Shown here: piece after piece, positions 56,871 through 64,000 of the stretch | Position numbering within the stretch: the stretch's first letter is position 1 | Layout of the letters: each line of letters opens with the position of its first letter | Assembly (NCBI GenBank): GCA_038373865.1 | Contig: JAXGGA010001615.1 | Span: 1 to 64,000, forward strand | DNA length: 64,000 nucleotides | Source: Uloborus plumipes | Lineage: Eukaryota > Arthropoda > Arachnida > Araneae > Uloboridae | Direction of reading: 5' to 3' | Made by a program: the position numbers and the translations under genes | The notes under the pieces: model-generated | Told to the model about the DNA's origin: nothing | What the model saw: the letters and a program-made list of their open reading frames with translations, nothing else | Databases searched by the model: none

Positions 56871-58685
56871 GACTTTAGCATAGAAATGTAATAAATTAGT
56901 AGTACACGATTTAGAAATTCATAATCTTGATTTTGACCAACATTTCAAAAATTTTCAATCACTGAAGTCGATATTGCTTCTTAATGAAAATTTATTTCAA
57001 AAATTTCAGGTGACAAAGCATCAATACTGCAATTTTCTTCCCTGTAAAGAATAAAATCGTCATCTTGCCCCGTGTTTCCCTACATTTGTGTCTGCTTATT
57101 TCTTTTCTTCCCTTCTTCTTCTTTCTGTGCACACACATTCATAAACACTTTTTTTAAATTATTGTCTTTAAATGCAAAAACAGCAGACTCTTCGTAATAT
57201 TTTAAGAAGGATGGCATGAGCTGAGCAAGTCATCTCAGTTAAGCTTTGATTAATTGAAAGTTTTATTTAAAAAAATAAATAAACGTAAAACGTAAATTTT
57301 AACTTTAAGAGAATTTTTTTAAACCTGAGAGTCGATCTGCAATTGTTACTATTATTTTTATCATTATTATTGAAAAGAAAATATGTGAAAAAAGATAAAT
57401 AGCACGTTCTGGGAGAGGGACAAACGAGGAAAAACAAGGTTAATCAATAAGATACGGATTTAAGCTCAATTTGACACACATCATAATTAAAATATAAATA
57501 AATAAAAAGCTATTCCATTTTATTTTGCCTTGCGATGTTTTTGTGGGTTGAGCTTTCAGAGCACATTTACCTGTAGCCAATCGAAACCACTGCATCAGGA
57601 GTAGAGAAATAACTACAATAGAAAGCAGGAGTGCGTCTTTTGTCAAAGGAGGTCTTTACTAAGTATTGTGTGAAAAGGGAGCAAAGCTTTCCCCGAAAAT
57701 GAAGTGTAAAGGGGAATACACACAATTGACGCAGCTCTAATCGCTGATATAGCTTTTACAGAAACAGTATCTCATTTTGAGTTAGGTTGGCAAATTGAGT
57801 TTTTATGACTGTTTTTACTGTACTGCATGCGTCGAGGGTTTTTTTTTTTTTTTTTTTCATTTTAACTTGTGATGTACAAAAAAAAAAAAAAATCTGTATT
57901 TAGTGATAAGAGTAAAAGTCACATCATTATAGCCCGAAATTGTAAAAAAAATATTGCATATTTATATTCGGGACTGCTAGTAGTTCCTTGCGATGGGCAG
58001 CAAAACATTTTCAACGAAGAGAACAAGAAAAGTTTCTGGAAAACTTGAAACATGTCTTTGCCCTTTGGTGCTTTTATAACGTTGCGTTTACGATTTATGA
58101 TGTACCATTTATGTCACAATCGACAAATATGTATTTTGCATCATTTTCAACGAAAATGAGGACGAGAAACAAAGAAGCAAATATATTTTAAGCTTAGTAT
58201 TTTTGTGATTTTATACTGTACAATGCATAATAAAAACATAGAACTTCCCTTTTATTCTAAGATCTGATTCTTTTGCTGTTTACCTTAATTTTTCTTTTAT
58301 TTCTTTCTCTCTTTCTCACAGTTTTGAGCACGGGAGTGAGTGCTTGATTACAATTTTTTTTCCTTTTATAACCTAAGTTCAATTGCTAGCTTTTACCTTC
58401 ATCTGCTAACTTTTGGCTTCAATCTCTCTACATAAAGTTAGAGTTTTGATTAGTTAGCACTTGTAAACCAATCAAAAGCTTTTCTCTATTTGAAACTGCT
58501 CCACTTATAATTATGTTTTTTGATGTAAAACGGAAAAGAATTTAACTTGTGACTTTACTCAATTTTTTCGAACAATTTACGTAAATTTATCCATGAACCT
58601 CTAAACAAAAAGTAAATGATACGTTTTGATAAAATACCCTGCGCTTTACTCGCATTTTGCATATGCAATCGAGTATCTACATAAT
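56871..58685. other. Unassigned AT-rich spacer
   Basis: T- and A-runs at 57,840 and 57,878. No gene or clear element. Confidence 0.35.
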
Positions 58686-59724
58686 CTGTCTGAAAAGTAA
58701 TGTCAACCAGTTCATCGCAAAACATTTATTGATAGAACTGTTAAAATACATAAAAATGAACTCCTCCTAGGCTGCAAAAAATAAAGTATTTTTTTACTGT
58801 ATAATACTGGCAGCAGAGGTTTTAGTTTAAAACTGAAATGCACAATAATAAACTGTAAAATTGCTAATTTTACAGTTTATAGTTTATTATTATAAAATTC
58901 GCTGTATTATCCTGTAAAAACAACATCTATTTTGTTACAGTGAGTTGAAAGTACATCTTTCAGAAACATTTTGATCAATTAGAAAGTGAAAGATATTTTC
59001 GTGAGATCTTGTGCGTAAGACGCACTGGATTGGACAAAAAACTAATATCATGTTTTGAATAAAATTTGGCATGTTCGTCTGTACAGAAAATTTTTCTTGG
59101 GATAAATAGATACCTGGGTAATGATTGTTTGTCTGAACGGCAATTCTTCCGATCCATTACAAGGGACTTTGACAGACAGTAGCGATTTTTCAAGGGTATT
59201 ACGAGATCAGCACTGAACCCCACTATAGAGTGGAATTCAGAGTGGGGGTAGTGGATTATCCAGCACAGACTAAAATATTTGACTGAAATTATGAATCCAG
59301 TGATTGTTGGGTGTTTTCTGAATAGCAAAACTCTGAGCATCTAAGAAGTACCGTTCGAAATCGTGTGTAAGAAATTGCTAGTGAGAAAATCGGCAAGCTA
59401 TTGGCTGGTCTCTTAGCCGATAAATATTCAAAGGCTGTCGTGAATCTCTTAATTCCTGAACTGACTCCCCTCAACTTAATCGTATTCTACTTTGCAAGAT
59501 AAAATAAAAGAACACCATTGTGAGATATTTGAAGAATCCTAGGTCCTAGGAGACTGCACAGAAGTTTTAGAAGATACTCTGCAAAAGACCAACGGGGACT
59601 CTCTTAATGCCCAGAAATTTCACTGATTCAGGTGTTATATATTGCATTGTGTGTTTATGTATTTTAAAGGTTGGATAAACAAATGTTTGGTAATCGACTG
59701 GCTGACATTACTTTTAAACAGACC
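58686..59724 (+). mobile_element. Mariner-like element, degraded, host of a MITE
   Basis: The left end is CTGTCTGAAAAGTAATGTCA and the minus-strand right end GGTCTGTTTAAAAGTAATGT, giving a TIR of about 22 bp. It is about 1.04 kb, including a 172-bp MITE insertion. A plus-strand stretch near 59,450-59,500 reads LIPELTPLNLIVFYFAR, like the mariner/IS630 'DLTP-DFFLWGY-K' motif that carries the last catalytic acid region. Following frames continue a GDCTEVLEDTLQKTN-type tail. Many stops; not functional. Confidence 0.6.
58771..58942. mobile_element. ACTGTAAA-family MITE, copy 9, inside the mariner-like element
   Basis: CTGCAAAAAATAAAGTA start, TTTTGTTACAGTG end. A short version, younger than its host. 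Confidence 0.85.
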
Positions 59725-60060
59725 AGGTGTACTCCTTGTAGCTCGCTATAAGGTATTGTATCTTTGAAATCTAGTTCACTGTCACCTATTTTCAGAAACA
59801 GCAAATCTGCAAATCTATATTGCAAAAGTTCTAACAGAAGAAGAGCGGGAACCCAATAAACTTCTTGAATTATTTTTGCGTGCAAATGGCAACAATTAGG
59901 TCTAATGTGTAAAATTTAACGTAACGTTAAAAAAAGTGGGAAGACGTGATCCCATGGATGTTAAGAATTGGTTTCAGCCTTAGCAGAAATGTTTCAGCAC
60001 TCTAATATTTATGGACGATGGCACTCCTTGTATTTTAGTGCAATTTAACGAAAATTTCTG
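59725..60060. other. Unassigned spacer
   Basis: No gene or element supported. Confidence 0.35.
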
Positions 60061-60625
60061 CCAGAGTTACAGGATCTAGATCACACAAACTGTTGACTTT
60101 TACTCCTGAAAAAAATACATCAAAAGCACTTCTTGGTTCAAATTTCGGAACTTGCATACCATCTGCAAGGATGGTAAAACACTTCCCGTGCATCATCCTC
60201 ACCTGCACCAAATGGACCCGTTTAAACCTATCCCTCTCCCCCTCCTCCTCTCCTGACAAAAAAGTCTTTTCACAACCTCAGTTTACTTTATCCGACAAGG
60301 GAAATTCTGCGACCACAATCGGCTGCTTCCCTCTCAGCGGAGAGCCTTTTCATCCTTGTAAAAGATATCTCTCTCCAAGTACTGAATGACCATTGTAATC
60401 CAATGACCGTTAAGATTTAGCAAGGGCAGCTTGTTGGTTGCTGACGCCTCACTTGTTCTTGATGGGCGACAGACCGCATGTAATGAATACGGCGAGGGGT
60501 GATAATCCCTCCTTTCAGAGATCTTAATACCCCAGATAAGCCACTCGTACTGCCTCTGGTACAATGAGCACGCTTGCGTGTGACGCCCGTTTATCCCAGC
60601 ATCTGTTGGGTTTATGCCTGAGTAA
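60061..60625. other. Non-repetitive GC-moderate island
   Basis: About 560 bp of complex sequence (for example GATGGGCGACAGACCGCATG, GATAATCCCTCCTTTCAGAG, GCTTGCGTGTGACGCCCG) with overlapping short frames on both strands. GATAATCCC contains the bicoid/Otx-type TAATCC core. No known peptide. Of the unexplained islands it looks most like conserved regulatory DNA, but only by texture. Confidence 0.3.
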
Positions 60626-60762
60626 TGATGCTTTTTGCTCTGATTAGACTTGCATTTTCTGAAACCTATACGAACGCTTCGGTATCATTTTCAAATTGGA
60701 CAGCAATAGATAATTAGTTTGCAGTTTGAGCCGTAGGAGTAATTGTTAGGTAGAAATTATTA

Positions 60763-61196
60763 CACTAAAAAATAGGTGTTGTTTTTACAGTATGATACAG
60801 CTCATTTTATAGTAACAAACTGTAAAAACTGTTAATTTTACAGTAATAAACTAAAATTGCCAGTTTTACACAAACAAACTAAAATTGCTGCTTTATGGTA
60901 ACAAACAGTAAAATTTGTAAAATTGCTAATTTTTCAGCTTATTACTGCGCATTTTACAGTTTTAAACTGGTACATCTGCTGACAATATTACACTGCTGTT
61001 TTTACAGTATAATACAGCTAATTTTGTGGTAATAAACAGTAAAATTGTGGTAACTAACTGTAAAACTGCTGCTTTACAGTAATAAACTTCAAAATTTCAT
61101 ATTATACAGCTTATTACTGTGCATTTTACAATTTTAAACTGGAACCTCTGCTACCAGAATTATACTGCAAAAAACAGCGCTTTATTTTATGCAGTG
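60763..61196. mobile_element. ACTGTAAA-family MITE, copy 10, with TA duplication
   Basis: CACTAAAAAATAGGTGTTG start, TTTATGCAGTG end, TA on both sides. Two-block version. Confidence 0.9.
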
Positions 61197-62654
61197 TATT
61201 TATATCTAAGAAAGCTTTTACGGATTAAAAATATAGTATCATGTGGTTTTTCATTTTCTAAGAGGTTATTGTGAATCAATTTTGACATTTTCTACGTATT
61301 AGATGTTTATCTGTTCTGCTCATATCAGTTACAAATGTATAGAAATTAATGCATTTCAACAACAAGTTTGCAATTATTATTTGTTATTAATAAAAGTCCG
61401 TCTTGTAAATGAGTTATTTTCATCCTATTATTTACAAATGACAGAACTGTAAATGTGTAATGCTTGAACTGATGAAAAAGAAGACTTCTCCCTTTTTTAC
61501 AACTAGTAAAAAACGAAAAAAAAAGAAAGCTTTGCTTTTTTAAAGATAATAATAAACGTAAAACATAAATTAACAAATGTTTTAAGGTTTGAAATCTTTT
61601 AAATCAGCGCATTATTTATTTTAATAAATGCGAAAGAAAGTCTTTGTTTAGTAATTATTATAGTGCTTGTTCAAGGAATAGTCCTGAACTAATTGTAAGA
61701 AGAAGGCGTTTTATATGTGCGTTGCAAAACTGCAAAAACTGGTCGTTTGCAATTTTATTTTGAGTTTATGACTTCAATTTGCAATTCACTAAATTCGCTG
61801 CTAAAGACTGTGTTGAAAAACCATTTTAACTCTATTATTTAAAAAAATCTACTGTTCCAAATCATTTTTTATGCAAATTATATTTTATGTATTATCGTAC
61901 ACATATCAAAGAGCAATTTATTAAAAAAAAAACGTACATTCAATAAATAAATGAAACATGTTTGCTCATAAAAACAAAATCATAATTTTGTATTTTTCAG
62001 AATTTCCCAAAACAAAAGAAAAAACGATTGAACTAATATATAATCTTGAATAAATGCAATAGCAAAAAATTTCAAGGACCCATGACGAAATGTTATTAAA
62101 CATGTGCCGAACGTTTTCACGAAAAAAGCAAAACGATCTCCACTCCTCTCCTCCTTTGAATTCCCATAATTACAGGATAGCTATAGAGCATAAATGGAGT
62201 ATCTATCCCCTAGGCGGTTCAATTTACACTCTCGTACGACAAAGATACCGATGCCAACGCTCTCCAAGTAAAAAAGAGAGAAGGGGAAAAAAAACGAACT
62301 TAAACCCTCCTATTCGTTGAATAAATACAGCCGCCTGTGTGAATAGAGACCCATATACATTACAATCTATTATATCACCTTTGCTATTGAAAGGAACGAA
62401 GTGGAAAAAGAGGGAGTGAAAAAAAGGAGAAAAAATTCGAGTGCACTTCGGTTGGACACTTTAGCGCACTTTGCACTACTTCAGCAAACAACCCACCAGT
62501 TTCAGTTCGATTCGTTTCCTTTGCTTTTACTCCCGGTCGCAGGACTTTTATCTGTGTGGGTATTTAACTCATTATTTTTTACTTGAAAGTAGTAAATTTG
62601 CTTGAACGTGTCCCACAATACAAATAGCTTTGTGTTTTTCCCCTCTTATTCTTG
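61197..62654. other. Unassigned spacer
   Basis: AT-rich to 62,080. A more complex stretch at 62,090-62,560 has two plus-strand frames whose peptides are basic or low-complexity and unrecognised. Confidence 0.3.
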
Positions 62655-63014
62655 CACTATAAAAAACGAATGTTGTTTTTACAGTATAATACAGCTAATT
62701 TTATAGTAATAAACTGTAAAAATTTCTAATTTTACAGTAATAAACTGTAAAATTCCTAATTTTCAGTACTAAACTGTAAAATTGCTAATTTTACAGCAAT
62801 AAATTGTAAAATTACTAATTTTACAGTTTATTACTGTGCATTTTACAGTTTTAAACTGGAACCTCTGCTGCCAGTATCATACTGTTGTTTTTAAAACTAT
62901 TGTGTAATACAGTTAAATTTTACGGCAAATAAACTAAAATTGCTAGTTTTACAGTTTATTACTGTGAATTTTACAGTGTTATTCTGTAAAAAGAACAGCA
63001 CATTTTTTGCAGTG
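62655..63014. mobile_element. ACTGTAAA-family MITE, copy 11
   Basis: CACTATAAAAAACGAATG start, TTTTTTGCAGTG end. Has at least four ACTGTAAAATTGCTAATTTT-like internal units. Confidence 0.9.
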
Positions 63015-63539
63015 TGCTATGCAGCTATGATTAATTTAATTGTTTGAATTTCCCTAATTTTACCTGCATTTTTTTTTCTTTAGTCTGTTATTAATATTAT
63101 TATTATTATTATTATCACCATCATCATTATTATTTCAGAGAACTTCTCTTAATATACTACCTCTTCTATTTTGCCAAATATTGAAACTTGCTGCCTTGAA
63201 AATTTTATTGAGCTCAACTCAAACCAGTCATATTCTGGTACAGCGGACAAGGAACGTCTTTTTATAAAACCGTCATTTTCACCAGTGAAGCTTTCAATGG
63301 AAGGACTTTTAATAAACAATAATATATATATATATATTTTTTTGAAGCAGCATCTTTAATAACAAATTGAAAAGGCTATTAATATTATCGAATGAAATAT
63401 TTGCAGTTAAAAATGATTGGTAGATGCCGTCCATTCTTATGCAAATGTTTGATACACCTTTTTTTTTTTCTCAAAATGTTTAATTTTTCTCTAGTCTATT
63501 TAGTTACATAAGTTTAAATCGCTTATTTAATATCATTTC

Positions 63540-63971
63540 TCACTTATTTATATTTATCAAAAAATCCATCATGGTGTTAAATGATAAGATTTCGGGTAGT
63601 TTCCACATATCGTTATGCAAACTAATACTAAGATAGGCCAACTTAGAGGTTAAGCTCATTAGAGGCTGACCTGCAAGAATGATTTTTCTCCAATATCCAA
63701 CAACGTTTGGTCTTTTCCATCCAAATAAGTCTTTCACTGTAAAATGCTCAAGCAATTAGCAACACTAAATTAACATCCAAAAATAGTTGTTTGTATGTAG
63801 CACGACCTTATTTGAAGAGCATTTACATCTTTCTCCCCAAAGGCATTTGGCAATTTTCTTCAGCTCAAAACCACAACCAGTTTGTACACCTAATTCGAAG
63901 TTTGCAGCCTCACGGCACCAAACAACCACTAAAGTGTCATTGTACTTCGAAACGCCTATCAAAAGAATCAC
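63540..63971 (-). other. Unassigned minus-strand open frames near the right edge
   Basis: Two frames (63,765-63,971 and 63,540-63,755) have balanced composition. The second includes VKDLFGWKRPNVVGYWRK and SKLAYLSISLHNDMWKLPE, whose Leu/Ile spacing faintly recalls leucine-rich repeats. TTTTACAG just before VKDLF would serve as a splice acceptor, and GCAG|GTCAGC after IILA as a donor. I cannot identify a protein and chance is possible. Confidence 0.25.
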
Positions 63972-64000
63972 AAAGAACTGTCAATTTGAAAGAGTGCGTT

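Overview
The window reads as intergenic DNA from a large, AT-rich, repeat-dense animal genome. Pogo/Tigger-, mariner- and piggyBac-type elements, a CR1/Jockey-like reverse transcriptase fragment, long (ATT)n arrays and spliced-gene-style spacing all point to a metazoan. An arthropod is most likely; a spider or other arachnid is my guess from the repeat style and is not proven. I found no intact host protein gene, rRNA, functional tRNA or CRISPR array. Nearly all open frames are chance, and the few with family signatures belong to decayed transposons. Layout, left to right: 1-1.9 kb is a 287-bp satellite running off the left edge. 2-8.6 kb holds several short terminal-inverted-repeat (TIR) elements, a GC-rich foldback pair and a diverged 414-bp tandem duplication. 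10.1-10.9 kb is a Tigger-like element with a second MITE nested in it. 11.0-14.1 kb is a MITE split by a 2.77-kb palindrome with a 4-bp target duplication. 14.7-24.6 kb is a dense block of TIR elements, including two copies of a 1.3-1.4-kb pogo-like family, a 'GGGGAAGATGCCA' element with a zinc-finger transposase tail, and two piggyBac-type MITEs in inverted orientation. 26.5-32.3 kb holds a MITE, a large (ATT)n array, a second CAGTGAAC MITE and an 0.8-kb direct tandem duplication. 32.7-34.3 kb is a second palindromic element of the same TIR family as the first, carrying the 3' end of its transposase gene. 39.7-43.1 kb is a tandem pair of a large composite repeat with a tRNA-like SINE between the copies, followed by about 0.8 kb of homopolymer-inflated sequence that looks like an assembly error. 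45-48.5 kb holds a mariner remnant and a four-unit satellite. 51.1-53.6 kb is a MITE split by a 2.1-kb pogo-like transposon. 56.3-59.7 kb carries a LINE fragment and a mariner-like element. One MITE family, with CACTG ends and internal ACTGTAAA repeats, occurs eleven times and is the commonest dispersed unit. Insertion order can be read directly from nesting: MITEs of this family are both hosts and guests. The most interesting structure is the pair of long palindromes at 11.3 and 32.7 kb. They share TIRs and 4-bp target duplications, yet one keeps the 5' part and the other the 3' part of what looks like the same transposase gene. Several non-repetitive, GC-richer islands (near 20.9, 27.0, 44.9, 54.5 and 60.3 kb) are the only candidates for host regulatory or exon sequence, and they are weak.
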